DNA of 64,000 nt from Neonectria sp. B-13 (Eukaryota > Ascomycota > Sordariomycetes > Hypocreales > Nectriaceae). Positions within the stretch are counted from its first letter, which is position 1. The number at the start of each line of letters is the position of its first letter. Location: assembly GCA_002682825.1 (NCBI GenBank), contig NOKP01000003.1, positions 1,178,001-1,242,000 on the forward strand, written 5' to 3'. The notes beneath the pieces were generated by a model, which was not told the origin of the DNA, made no database searches, and saw only the letters and a program-made list of their open reading frames with translations. A program made the position numbers and the translations under genes. Positions 26,216 through 36,820 of the stretch are shown piece after piece.

Positions 26216-26657
26216 CAGGATGAGTGAGAGAGTCATGCAGATTGGAAAGAATATGACATATCACGGTCGAGGTGTCTTCATGCGACGCCGGCTTACATGA
26301 CCAAGTACAGTGCGTGCGTGATGATGCCCCTGAATTGACAGATGACCGTACCACCATTTCTAGATCAACAGGCACAGGCATAGCACAGACAGGAACACGC
26401 ACTTGGGAGGCCGTCAGGCCCAGCTGGCGCGATACGCGACAGCCACGCCAAGTACCAAGTACGTACAACTAACTGCAGGAAAGGGGAAAGGCGGAAAGAA
26501 AGAAGGCTGTCGAAAGCGTCGATGCGATGCCAGCGATGCAATCATCCATGCCAAGATGCCAAGGGGAACCGCTGCTCCACTGAGGGGACGTCGGTACGAC
26601 CGCGGATTTGCTGGGCGAGGTTTCGAGCTGGGGTGTTATCTCTGGCCATCTTGAACG

Positions 26658-26678
26658 GTTGGGTTGGGTTGGGTTGGG
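26658..26678 (+). repeat. GGGTT pentamer run
   Basis: Four consecutive GGTTG-type units. It is not the fungal telomere repeat (TTAGGG). Confidence 0.8.
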
Positions 26679-29600
26679 AAACTGTGGGACGACAACGACG
26701 GACGGGGCTGCAAACGGAGCTGGAGAGACGGTTTGGTTCCATCGGACGGGGCCTGGAACTGGCTGGCCGAGGCTGTGCTGACCTTTCTTGCCCCCTGGGC
26801 GACTCGAGACAGAGGGCGGGACGGCATCGTCGGGTGTCTACTCCGGGGCATACAAGAGACCAGGATCGGGAGATTGAGGTCTTTTTCCAATTCCGTTGTC
26901 GGTGCTTTGGTGAGGATGCTCTCAACGAACGAACGCCTCACGGGCTGCGGGAATTAGTCGTTGAGCTGGGTGAGGCGAGCTGAACCTGAAAAGAAAGGAG
27001 AAACAGGTGATGGAAGGGAGAAGATGAAAAAAAGACACAGCCGAGATTTACTAATAATACCTTGGGCTGCGAATAGTAGGATGATGATGGGTGAGTCTGT
27101 CGCTGTAGACTGACCGACAGATAGACCGACGGACAGATCCTGGGCTGACCGGCGTCTTGAGTCTGGGCGGCCTCGGTGGTTCTACGGTAGCTGAGGGACT
27201 CGGGGAAATTTTACAGTGGATGATTTGCGTCAGATCAGGCTGGACATGGGTTCATGGGGTTCAGCCCTTCAGGATGCGGTTCTGGATGGGAAACGGAGGG
27301 AGGGTTGGATTACGGCAGGCAAATGACGTAGGTACTACCTTACGTATCTACATGTGCATGCATGCAGTAATTACAGGCATGCGGTATGCACTCTCGACCT
27401 TTTTGGGCAACGAGGGGTGCTTCGTTCCGAACTGGCAACTGGAGCGGATACCTCAGGTAGAAGCCATCGCAATGCCGTGACACCTCGGAGCCACGGTACC
27501 TGAGGTTGCCGAGGGACAATGGTTGATGTGAGGTGATTTGGGTAAAGGTAAAGAAAGATGCATGAGGCGACACACACACATACTATGTACAGGAGAGAGA
27601 CTGGCGTCAACTTGCATCAGCCATCAACTCTCGAGGTTGCGGCGAGACACAGACATAAACATGGACAACTCTCTTACGTCCTATCAGCACCGCACGTGTG
27701 TGGCACTGCATAGCATAGCCATCTCTGGTCCGGGGAATCTGACTCCTGAGCATGACCGAACATCATCAGTTGCCGCCGTGGCCGCCAGCGTCAAAACCGG
27801 CGTTGGGATTGGGGTTGGGTCCGGGCCGTCCGTCTACTTTCGGCCCTGATCTGTAGTTAATAAACTGTGGAGATGCAGGCCCGGGAACTGGACCCGTACC
27901 TATCGTGAGTCGAGTTCCATGTCTACTTACTCTGTGCGAATACTTCACGATCCCGCGAATCGCAGCACAGCGCCGCAAACGGCCAGAGGGTATCTCCCGG
28001 CTTGGGAGGGCCCCCTGGCCGTCTGCGCCACGCGAAGCGGAAGCGAAAAGAGGCCCTGAGGTATTATCGTGATTCGAGACGCAAGCGGTGTTTGTAGATG
28101 GGAAGCGCCGAGTTGAGTTTGATGCGATCTGATACGATACAGGGACAGGCCGATGGGTGTTTGTTTCCGTCTATCCGCTCCCAGGGGCATTGACCTCGTT
28201 TTACGTACTCCTGTCGTCTGCGTGTCTCCCTGTGTACGAGTCCCGAATCGAAGCCAAGGTGAGGCCGATAAGGGACGGGGTGAGAGCTCCGTTCACCCAG
28301 CCCGGTGCCCTGTGCGGGACATCCCTTTGCCCATTTTGACAGGTGATGAATGGAGCCACGGTGGGATGCTGTCAACTGGCGCCGACGGGAGCCAATTTCT
28401 CGACTAAACTGCGCTCCGTTCTAGGGGAGAGGCAAAACGTCATTGCAGCGGACAACTTGCGTGAGCATCGTCGAGAACCAAAAAAACCACCAAATGAATA
28501 CCCCCAAGAGGGGCCGACGAGGGGGATCTACAACAAGATGGAACCTAAGTTTCCCGAGCCAAGCATCGACGTCACAGTCTCCGTATTTGCTAGGCCGTAT
28601 AATGGTAGGCCCGTACCCCAGCGACACCGTCTTTTGCCTCTCTCGTTGGTCCGGATAACTGAGGTGAAGGGCAAAGGTGGATAAACTGGAGCTTACTAAC
28701 GGTTGAGACCTTCCCCAAAAACGGTAGGCCACCGGCGGAAGCAGCTAGAAAACTGCGCGAGCATGTCGCTATCGTGATGATGATGATGGTGACGAAGATG
28801 GTGCTTCTCCCGGCGTTTTTTTTTCACCTCCTCGTCTCTTGCTGGGTATTCCTTTACGTCAACATTGGATGTCAGGCTTTGACGATGGGATCGGGAGTCA
28901 CAGCCCAGTCCCGGGCCCAATACAACGCTGCTTGTACAGCGACAGCGGAGAGCCGGTGATTTGAACGATGAATTAATTACAACGAGATACTGGACGTGTC
29001 TGGATGTCCGCCTCCGTCCCAAATGAGCCTCAGACAGTGGTGGCGTGAGACACAGCATAGTAAGCACCCAGGAGAGGGGGAACGTACCCACCCGCCTGGG
29101 CGGCGTAGGGAGGGGTCCATGCTATCGTCAGTCGCTACGGCGGCAGGGCGGGCTCATCAGCGCCTTCAGCGCCCGTCGAGTTTCAACCACGGAAGCCCTG
29201 TAGCTGACGGGAGCCCGGGCTTTCAGGTGCATTAGGGGGCTCTCGCTTGCTGGACTGGGCGTCTGGTACCGAGCTGGCATCGAACTCCCAGCAGAAGCAG
29301 CAGAAGTGCGATGACGCCGTGTTTGCCCCCTAATTCCATCACTTTGCAGCGTGCAGCTTGCAGCAACCTCGCAACTCAGTCTCAACCCCAAACTCCACCT
29401 CACCGAAGTGGAGGTGGCCCTCCCAGACGTCCACCAACAAAACCGCCTGGACCGTTCGCTGCAAAGGTGCGCGCTGCTGAGGTGCAGCTGGGCCCTGGAG
29501 TCCCCCTCCTTGCCACTGGCCGTTTACTGGCCGTCTTGGACTGAGGCGGCCCACCAACTGACCCATTGAGTTCCGCCGTCGCCGCCCCCCTGTAAACCCT

Positions 29601-30272
29601 GCCCTGCAGCGCAGCAAAACCCAACCTAACCTCAGCCCCCCTCCCTATTCGTAAACGCCGGGGGAGGGAGAAGCGGGCCCCCTATCAGGCGACTGGCACG
29701 CTGCCGTACCGTAGATGACGCTGGCCGGGTGCTGGGGCCCGACGGTAACTGCGCTGTCGCTCCTCCGTGACGGTCGACGACGACGGGACGACGAAGTGGG
29801 GGGGCCCTTGAACGTGAGGTGAGCGAGAATGGATGGAACCTAGGTGCACGGACCAGGAGTCGGCGCCACTGCAAGAGAGCAAAACCCACCCCCGCCGCCT
29901 TTTGGCCGGAACAGCGCTGAGTGGCTGGAGGCGGTCCAGGTGGGGCCTCGTTCCAAGTCCGGACTTGTCGTCACCCACCCGGGCAGCAGTGTGTAAAGCC
30001 GCCCTGGCGTGGCGGGCGCGATGATGAAAGGCGCCAGCCTGCCTTGTTGTGGACGGGGACTGAGGTGTGAGGTGTGAGCGGGTGAGCCTGAGGTGGGAAC
30101 TTGAAGGTACGTTGCGTCATGTACCTTTGTACCGTAGCGTACTCGTACCGTACCGCTCCTGCCGTCACTCCTGTCCTGGCTCTGGCCTCGAGCCTTGCGC
30201 CTCGCTCCCTGCCCCTCCACCTCGGCCGCTCTCCGTGCTCACTGCTCGTCAACACAAACACCTACTCTTTGA

Positions 30273-30280
30273 TATATAAA
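30273..30280 (+). promoter_or_regulatory. TATA box of mpd1
   Basis: TATATAAA lies about 190 nt upstream of the ATG at 30464 and is followed by a CT-rich leader, as in highly expressed fungal genes. Confidence 0.6.
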
Positions 30281-30463
30281 CTCGAGTTCCCCTCTCTTCC
30301 GTACCGCCACCGTTTCTCACTCCTCATTCTCACTTCAACCTACTTCGCATTCGACTCCTCTTCGCATCCACCAGACCCGACAACCTCTTCGTCTGCCTTC
30401 CAAGTCAACCCTCACACTTACACCAACATCCACCCACCACTCTCACCTTTCACTCCCGTCATC

Positions 30464-31725
30464 ATGGGCAAGAAGGCTGTTCACTTCGGCGCCGGCAACA
30501 TTGGTACGTCTACCGCTCCTCGATCACCCCGCCTTGAAACCAAGCAACTTGAAGGGACAACTCGCTAACACTCTTTCGTCTAGGCCGTGGCTTTGTTGCC
30601 TGCTTCCTCCACAACTCGGGCTACGATGTCGTCTTCGCCGATGTCAACGGCGACCTGATCGACCAGATCAACTCGTCTCCCTCGTACCGCGTCATCGAGG
30701 TTGGCACTGCGGGCACCACCGAGAACACCATCACCAACTACCGCGCCATCAACTCTCGCACCCACGAGGAGGATCTCATCGACGAGATCCGCACCGCCGA
30801 CGTCGTCACCTGCTCCGTTGGCCCCAACATCCTCAGATTCATCGCCCCGGTCATTGCCAAGGGTATCGATGCCCGATCCGGCGATGAGTCCCCCCTGCAC
30901 GTCATCGCCTGCGAGAACGCCATTGGCGCCACCGACACCCTGGCCGCCCACATCAAGGACCCCCGCAACACGGCCCCCGAGCGCCTCGACGACCACCACC
31001 TGCGAGCTCGTTACGCCAACTCTGCTATCGACAGAATCGTCCCCGCTCAGGACCCCGACGCTGGTCTCGACGTGACACTCGAGAAGTTCTTCGAGTGGGT
31101 CGTCGACCGCACTCCCTTCGAGGACGTTGGCATCCCCGAGATTGAGGGCATCAACTGGGTTGACAACCTGCAGCCCTTCATCGAGCGCAAGCTCTTTACT
31201 GTCAACACTGGCCACGCCACTGCTGCCTACCACGGTTACAACCGCAGAAAGCGCACCGTCTACGATGCTCTCCAGGACAAGGAGATCATGGCTGAGGTCC
31301 GCGGCGCTCTCATGGAGACCAAGACCCTCATCACCTCCAAGCACAACATCGAGGAGGATGCCCAGGTAGCCTACGTCAACAGGATTATTAAGCGTATCGG
31401 AAACCCCCATTTGGAGGATGCTGTTGAGCGTGTTGGCCGTGCTCCCCTCCGCAAGCTCTCGCGCAAGGAGCGATTCATCGGCCCTGCTGCCGAGCTCGCC
31501 GAGAACGACCAGCCCATCAAGTACCTCCTCGACGCCATTGAGATGACCTTCCGTTTCCAGGACGTCGAGGACGACGAAGAGTCGTCGGAGCTTGCCAAGA
31601 TCATGGCTGCTCAGGGCCCCGAAGACGTTGTCAAGCAGGTCTGCGGTATCCAGGATTCGGAGAAGATCTTCCCCCACCTGGTCCAGGTAGTCAAGCGTGT
31701 CCAGGCCGACAGCGCTGAGGAATAA
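30464..31725 (+). CDS. mpd1: Mannitol-1-phosphate 5-dehydrogenase
   Basis: Exons 30464-30503 and 30584-31725 give 393 aa. The enzyme reduces fructose-6-phosphate to mannitol-1-phosphate with NADH in the cytosol, the first step of fungal mannitol synthesis. The N-terminal Rossmann nucleotide-binding motif is VHFGAGNIGRGF, split by the intron after the first 13 codons. The polyol-dehydrogenase active-site segment is ERKLFTVNTGHA, with the family's K-(x4)-N-(x2)-H pattern. Length matches fungal relatives of about 390 aa. A strong TATA box and CT-rich leader suggest high expression. A long open frame on the opposite strand (31854-30580) is a by-product of the codon bias and is not a gene. Confidence 0.96.
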
Positions 31726-32750
31726 GCCGGATGGCACATTCACTTCTACACACTTCATTTTAGACAGGGATATGAGCATGAGCCTGCATCGGATTCGACG
31801 AAGGGCCGGCTCACGGCGTTTAACGAGACATGATGATATCTTTTTGCTTTGCACAGGGCAGCACGGCGCTGGGAAGGGATTTGGAATTCGCCAGGACTTT
31901 CTTCACTTCAGAAGCCGGCATCTGCCTCGAGCGGGTTTGAGATGCATTGATTGATAGCTAGCAACGAGATGCTTCAATACACTAGCCTACTACTACATTC
32001 GTGTACCTTTCCACTGTGACAGTTGACTAGTGAACTTCAGTAGCCGGCATCTGCCTCGAGCGGGTTTGAGATGCATTGATTGATAGCTAGCAACAAGATG
32101 CTTCAATACACTAGCTTACTACTACGTTCATGTACCTTCCACTGTGACAGTTGACTGGTGACGTGACGATGCGTCATGACGAGCGTTCTCAACAGAAATT
32201 GAGTTGTCACTTGCAGCGACGACACCATCTTGAGAACGACATGGTGCATGTGGCTGATGCTTGGCAGTGGTGTGGTTGACATTTCCACGTGTAGGTCGGG
32301 CCGTCTTCAGAGTCGAGACTGACCGAGCATGCGAGGCGCTACTGACCGAGGTTGCTCACCGCATCTGCGGTTGCATTCGATGAAACCAATGCGGCAGTTC
32401 AGCTAGGTGTGCTTCCGACTTGTATTGAGTGAGTATGATTAGTCCATCATGACAAAACAACTTGGCGCACACTTTAGCCTTATCCTAGAGAATCTGGGGG
32501 TGGCTAATTTTAGCCCAGTCTCCATATTGGCGACGAACCCATGGCACGACCCCAACACGGTGTGCTTGGGATTCGCAAGGTGAAGCCGGCTCAAGAGAAT
32601 GACAATGAGTTTGGCTTTTGGGGAGCCGTTGTTTGCTTGAGAGGCGTGTCTTGATCGAAAGAGTGGCTGTATCCTGCATGTTGCAGGACAGAAGCACCGC
32701 CGTCACATCCCACATCCCACTCACACCACACCGCAAGCCTCAACACCACC
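31726..32750. other. Intergenic region containing a tandem duplication
   Basis: It holds the mpd1 3' region, the 129-bp tandem repeat (31905-32161) and the promoter of the DUF4419 gene. No gene was seen. Confidence 0.5.
31905..32161 (+). repeat. Tandem duplication of a 129-bp unit
   Basis: Copy one is 31905-32033 and copy two is 32034-32161. They differ by about six substitutions and one deleted T. The unit lies about 180 nt past the mpd1 stop codon, so it may alter the 3' UTR or polyadenylation region. All but one of the substitutions are transitions, and they run in both directions. Confidence 0.95.
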
Positions 32751-34013
32751 ATGGCCAAGTTGATGCATCTCTGCTTCGTGGCGCTCGCCGCTCTGTCGGC
32801 CGCCGAAGTCACAGTGCGAGTCTTCGACGTCAAGCCTCTACCGTTCAAGACGGACGGTGCGGCAACGTCGCCCGAGGACCTCTTCCGCCGCAGCTGTCCG
32901 GAAGAGGTCGCCGAGACCAACCCCTACACGTCGCAGCTGCTCCTCTCGTCGTACGAAGACGCAGAGTTCCCCAGCGACGCCGTCTTCCCGTCCTCGGACG
33001 GCCTCGTCAGGGGCGCCCTCGACGCCTGGGCGCAGCATCACCACCTGGTCCTGCGGCCCGACGAGGTCTGGTTCGAGGTCCTCGCCCAGCTCAACTTCTA
33101 CATGGCTGCTCACGCCGAGGAGCTGCGCGGGCTGTTCGTCGGCCACACGGGCAAGGAGCGCATACGCGTGGGCGGCTTCACGTGGCGCGAGATCGTGGCG
33201 ACGTTTGGTGAGGCGATCCAGCAGCGTGTCCGCACCGAGTGGCTGCTGGACTGGATCATGCCCGGGTTCAGCACCAGCACGCCCAACGACGCGGTGACGG
33301 CGTCGGTGCTGATGATGGGGTTGATGCAGTACTTCTTCGAGTTCGAGGGCGTCATCGTTTGCGGCATCCCGGCGGTCACGCTGCTCGGCGAGCGTCGAGA
33401 CTGGGTCCGGCTGCTGGAGAAGCTCGACCGACTCGAGGACTGGGGCGAGGAGCCGGCGGCGTACGCGGCGAACCTCCGGCCCATCTTCCGGCGCTTCGTG
33501 CAAACGTGGGACGAGCCTGATAGCCCGGCCATCGCCGCCTTCTGGTCGCAGATCGTCCGCGCCCGCAAGAAGTGGTCCTGCGGCACCGGCGCGGTCGAGT
33601 ACGACGTCTCGGGCTGGCTGACGGGCTTCATGCACTGGACCAAGGCGGGCCGGCTGCGGGTCGAGGAGGAAGTCTGGGAGGACGCCAACACGGTCAGCCT
33701 CGACGGCGTGGTCTACGCGGCCGAGGCCCTCGAGGACGTGCACGTGGGCTACGCGAAAGCCCCCCTGACGATGGTCGACTACCCGCGCGCGGGCGAGGAC
33801 ACGCAGGCGTACGTGCTCGCGGGCAACGTCGGCGTGCGGCGGGAGGTGGACGACGAGGGACGGGTTGCGGCGCGGCCGGGGAGCGCGTGGTTTCTGTATG
33901 CGCCGGCGGGGGGCGGCAACGACACCGTGGGGCCGGAGTTTGGGGATTGGAGGGAGTTGGAGGGCATTGCGGTTGCGATGGATTGGTGTAGGGGGGAGGA
34001 TAATGGGGTTTAG
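32751..34013 (+). CDS. Secreted DUF4419-family protein
   Basis: Single exon, 420 aa. The N-terminus MAKLMHLCFVALAALSAAEV reads as a signal peptide with cleavage near Ala18. The body matches the DUF4419 pattern as I know it: NPYTSQLLLSSYEDAE near the start, LRPDEVWFEVLAQLNFYMAAHAEELR, RVRTEWLLDWIMPGFSTST, a central FFEFEGVIVCGIPAVTLLGE, and SGWLTGFMHW later. The function of the family is unknown; many fungal members lack a signal peptide, whereas this one appears secreted. One N-glycosylation sequon (NDTV) lies near the C-terminus. It is very GC-rich, with GC at most third positions. The neighbour on its 3' side is a convergent small secreted cysteine-rich gene. Confidence 0.85.
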   Translation: MAKLMHLCFVALAALSAAEVTVRVFDVKPLPFKTDGAATSPEDLFRRSCPEEVAETNPYTSQLLLSSYEDAEFPSDAVFPSSDGLVRGALDAWAQHHHLVLRPDEVWFEVLAQLNFYMAAHAEELRGLFVGHTGKERIRVGGFTWREIVATFGEAIQQRVRTEWLLDWIMPGFSTSTPNDAVTASVLMMGLMQYFFEFEGVIVCGIPAVTLLGERRDWVRLLEKLDRLEDWGEEPAAYAANLRPIFRRFVQTWDEPDSPAIAAFWSQIVRARKKWSCGTGAVEYDVSGWLTGFMHWTKAGRLRVEEEVWEDANTVSLDGVVYAAEALEDVHVGYAKAPLTMVDYPRAGEDTQAYVLAGNVGVRREVDDEGRVAARPGSAWFLYAPAGGGNDTVGPEFGDWRELEGIAVAMDWCRGEDNGV

Positions 34014-34247
34014 AGGAGCAAGGGGTTTAGAGGAGCAAGGGGTTAAGACTGGCATGGGTTTAGAAGAGCATGGTGTTTAGAAGAACAAGAAGGATCTTGT
34101 ATTTAGACTAATAAAGCATATGTATTCAGTTATAAAGAGGGTAGTACGATAAAAGGTTGGAGTTGAAGTGAATGTTGGCATGCCGTCTTGTGCTCCAGCT
34201 TGGGGTCAAGGGATCTCCTGTATACTGCACGAGTTGAGGCATGCCAT

Positions 34248-34614
34248 CTAGCAGCAGTAGCCAGGAACGGCCCCAATGCTGTCGCCCATCAAGCCCCATG
34301 GAGGGTTGCAACCAGAGCCCCCGGCTTTCTTATCCTCCTTGTTGAAGAGATAGAGGCGGCCTAGCATAGTTAGTCGTGCAGTTCTTCCTAGAGGTGAGAG
34401 TTGTCTTACCGTCTTTGCACTGACAGAGAGAGGGAACGCAGCATCCTGGTACTTGACTAATGAAAGAGTTAGATGTGATTACAGAGGTTAAGTGAATAAT
34501 TTGGTCTTACTAGGGCCGGCAGCCGCTGTCGATGATCTGGAGATTGATCTTTGTTGGTCCTGCGAGGCCGAGGCGGCCAACGGCAAGGACAGAAGCGAGT
34601 ATAGCGAGTCTCAT
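34248..34614 (-). CDS. Small secreted cysteine-rich protein, 87 aa, effector-like
   Basis: Three exons on the minus strand: 34614-34511, 34456-34410 and 34360-34248, total 264 nt. Both introns (54 and 49 nt) have GTAAGA donors, CTAAC branch sites and TAG acceptors, and all phases match. The protein starts MRLAILASVLAVGRLGLAGP, a signal peptide with cleavage near residue 18. The mature part has eight cysteines in about 68 residues, arranged C, CC, C-x-C, C, CC (segments SGCRP, PGCCVPSLCQCKDG, GSGCNPP, GYCC). A TATATAAGG box is about 100 nt upstream. No known family is recognised. Size, secretion signal and paired cysteines fit a fungal effector or small extracellular disulfide-rich peptide; this is inference. 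The gene is convergent with the DUF4419 gene. Confidence 0.82.
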
Positions 34615-34941
34615 GATGGAGGTTTGTTAACGAGAGATGTTTAGCGAGTGACAAGTGGTGACTTGAAGTTGGATAAGTTGTCGTCCTGTCTGGGAGGGTC
34701 TCCTCGACTACCTTATATACTGATACTGGTGCACCTTGTTCAAGGTTATGCCCAGACTTGCATGCGAGAAGTCGACACTGTTCTCTGACGTTGACAAGAG
34801 GGTGTGTGACAGTCTTTCATGGCAAGGAATACATGTAAGTGCATGGATATCATCTCAAAGAACTGTCACCAATTTTGGCACAACAGCATCACAAAGGATC
34901 CATCCGCCTGGCCAGCGTCGGTCACCTGGTCTTGCTCTATT
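34615..34941. other. Promoter of the small secreted cysteine-rich gene
   Basis: It holds the upstream control region of that gene (minus strand) and the 3' end region of the bZIP gene. A TATA box lies at 34719-34711. Confidence 0.5.
34711..34719 (-). promoter_or_regulatory. TATA box of the small secreted cysteine-rich gene
   Basis: TATATAAGG on the minus strand lies about 97 nt before the ATG at 34614. The match and spacing are good and support that this is an expressed gene. Confidence 0.6.
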
Positions 34942-36329
34942 CTATGGAGACTCCCTGCAGACGGGTTTCAAGAAGGGAAAAACGTCTGAGGCGCCGGCGC
35001 CAACCGTCCAGTTGCTGGACTCTCTCAGGTGCTGCTCAAAGACGCTGCTCAGCCTGTAGTTCTTGCCGTCGACGCACTCGAAGACGGTGCGGGTGTCCAT
35101 GTGAGGCCATCCCACGCACAGCGACGTGGCGGTGACGGCGCGGAGCTCGAGGAAGCGCGACCAGTCCATGTGCTGGATGATGGCGTCGCGCACTTCGGGC
35201 CTAGACAAGGGGATGCTTTGAGTTATCAAGCGACTCTCGTGATGAGCGGGACGACGTACCAGACAATGACGTCGATCCACGGCGGGTGCGGCACCGTTCT
35301 TTGCAGCAGCGTCGGGCGGATGCAGTGCGGCAGCTGGTCGTAGCTCTCCTTTGTGCGGCAGATGTACCAGCGCAGGAGGTGCGAGAGCATGTACATGAAG
35401 CCCACGCGCGCGAGCAGCGAGGCGACCGGCGACCGGCCGACCTGCGCGGCGGCGGCGGCCGAGATGTCGCACGACGACCGGGCCTCGTCCGGGTTGAGCA
35501 GCGACGAGATGCTGGGGAACGGGGACTCCCGCCGGGCGGTCTGGAAGCCGCGGAGGCGCAGCGTCTCGGTCGTGCTGAGGATGACCTGGTCGAGCTGCGT
35601 GGTGGGCGCCATGAGCGGCGGGATCGACTTCCACTCGGCCGTCTCCGCCGTGGTGAAGGGCGGGTCGAACTTGTCGAGCGTGAAGTGGCCGGCCCAGGGC
35701 AGCGGGCGCGAGAGCAATGGCGACGGCGAGGCCTGCGACTGGAAGAGGGCGTGGTGGTTGAGGGACGGGTCGAGGGCCCAGGTGGGATCCAGGAGGCTGA
35801 CGTTGATCTCGGTGGTGAAGTCTGGAGGGTAGTAGGAGTCCAAGTCGGCGGCGAAGGGCGTCTGGTCGAATGCGACTGTGACCAGCGAGGGGCTCTGAGG
35901 CCTGGTTCTCGAGACGCTGAGTTGTGATGTAGTCTGAGATGCGTGTAAGTCGCCATCGCCATCACCACCCCCGTCACTATCAACACCAACGCCACTGTCA
36001 CTAATACCACGACCCTCCGAAAGCACATCGCCACAACCCTGCAGAGGACTCAACACGTCACTTGACGCATCGCTCGACCGCCCAGCCGCTGCCAGAGCTC
36101 CGATCCACGTCCTCTCGCGCTCCTGGCACTCGCGAAGCTGTTGGCGGGTATCGTCCAGCTCCAGGGTCAGCGCGTCAACCTGCGTCTGCAGCTGGTCCAG
36201 CTGCGTCCTCCGCTTCGCGCGGCAGTACCGCTGGTTGGCGCGGTCGATGGACCGCTTGCTCTCGATCTGCGAGGACGTCATGTTGGCGACGCGCCGGTTG
36301 GCGTTGACGGCCACTCGCTTGTCGGCCAT
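34942..36329 (-). CDS. bZIP transcription factor with DUF3425 domain
   Basis: Exons 36329-35260 and 35200-34942 give 442 aa. The basic region and zipper lie at about 25-75 (RSIDRANQRYCRAKRR, then heptad leucines and valines in LDQLQTQVDALTLELDD). A Gly/Asp-rich linker follows. The DUF3425 domain occupies the C-terminal third (about 290-415), with LLARVGFMYMLSHLLRWYIC and, across the intron, VIVWPEVRDAI. DUF3425 bZIPs are a large fungal family that often sits near secondary-metabolism or stress genes; the target of this one is unknown. An in-frame ATG at 36461 would add 44 residues, but the ATG at 36329 has a better context (ACCATGG) and is the usual start. It is divergent from the arylsulfatase pseudogene, 490 bp away. 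Confidence 0.88.
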
Positions 36330-36820
36330 GGTCGGCGGCGCGGGATGTCGGATCGCCACACGGCACGGTTCGTGCAAGGTCCCGAGGGAAGCCCCGCAAA
36401 GGACCGGGGACGGGACGACGGTGACGAGGCCGTGTGGAGTTGCGTTGAGTGGTTCTTGCACTCAGAAGTGGTTCACTTCGTCCCGGACTGATTAGACTCC
36501 AATGGGGAGAGCCACGAGAGCAGGGACAGACTGTGAACCTTGCAAGACAGTTGAGCCGGGTTGACAATGCACTGTCATGTTAGAGCTCCTCCTTGAGGTC
36601 CATGGGCCGAGGCGGGTATTTGAATGGGACGCAGTCAATTGCGAGACACGACATGGCGATGGCGTCAGCGGAGGCCCGACAGAATTACCCTGTTGGGAAA
36701 TCCATATCAGCCATCGCCGTCGTGTAAGTGAGCGGCAACGGCAGCAGTACAGACGAGTTTGTAATCTCATTGAGTTCGCTTTTGATTTTTCAGAATTGAA
36801 GTTGCAACTATCTCTCTTCG
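36330..36820. other. Divergent promoter region, bZIP gene and arylsulfatase pseudogene
   Basis: The 490 bp are shared by the two divergent starts. No gene is seen within them. Confidence 0.4.

Larger units (their letters stand above)
24220..30463. other. Gene-empty spacer between pgi1 and mpd1, 6.2 kb
   Basis: No frame reads like a protein on either strand, although low-complexity frames up to 177 codons occur (for example minus 25928-25395, Pro/Ser-rich). Repeats seen: two diverged copies of about 48 bp at 24434-24481 and 24489-24536, a 15-bp pair at 25106-25135, CCGGCCGGCC blocks at about 25142 and 25202, GATA tetranucleotides at 26199-26215, and GGGTT pentamers at 26658-26678. The final few hundred bases are the mpd1 promoter and CT-rich leader. 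The unusual length makes a noncoding transcript or a large control region possible. Confidence 0.45.

Noticed and set aside
26658..26678. GGGTT repeats as an internal telomere tract
   Set aside because: The unit is not TTAGGG and the run is only about 20 bp.
30580..31854. 424-codon open frame antisense to mpd1
   Set aside because: It mirrors the GC-biased codons of mpd1, gives a Val/Leu/Asp/Gly-rich protein with no domain, and lies wholly over a certain gene.
32838..34055. 405-codon frame antisense to the DUF4419 gene
   Set aside because: Arg/His/Pro-rich shadow of a very GC-rich gene; no family resemblance.
35226..36461. bZIP start at 36461 rather than 36329
   Set aside because: The 44 extra residues are unlike bZIP N-termini, and the ATG at 36329 has the better context.
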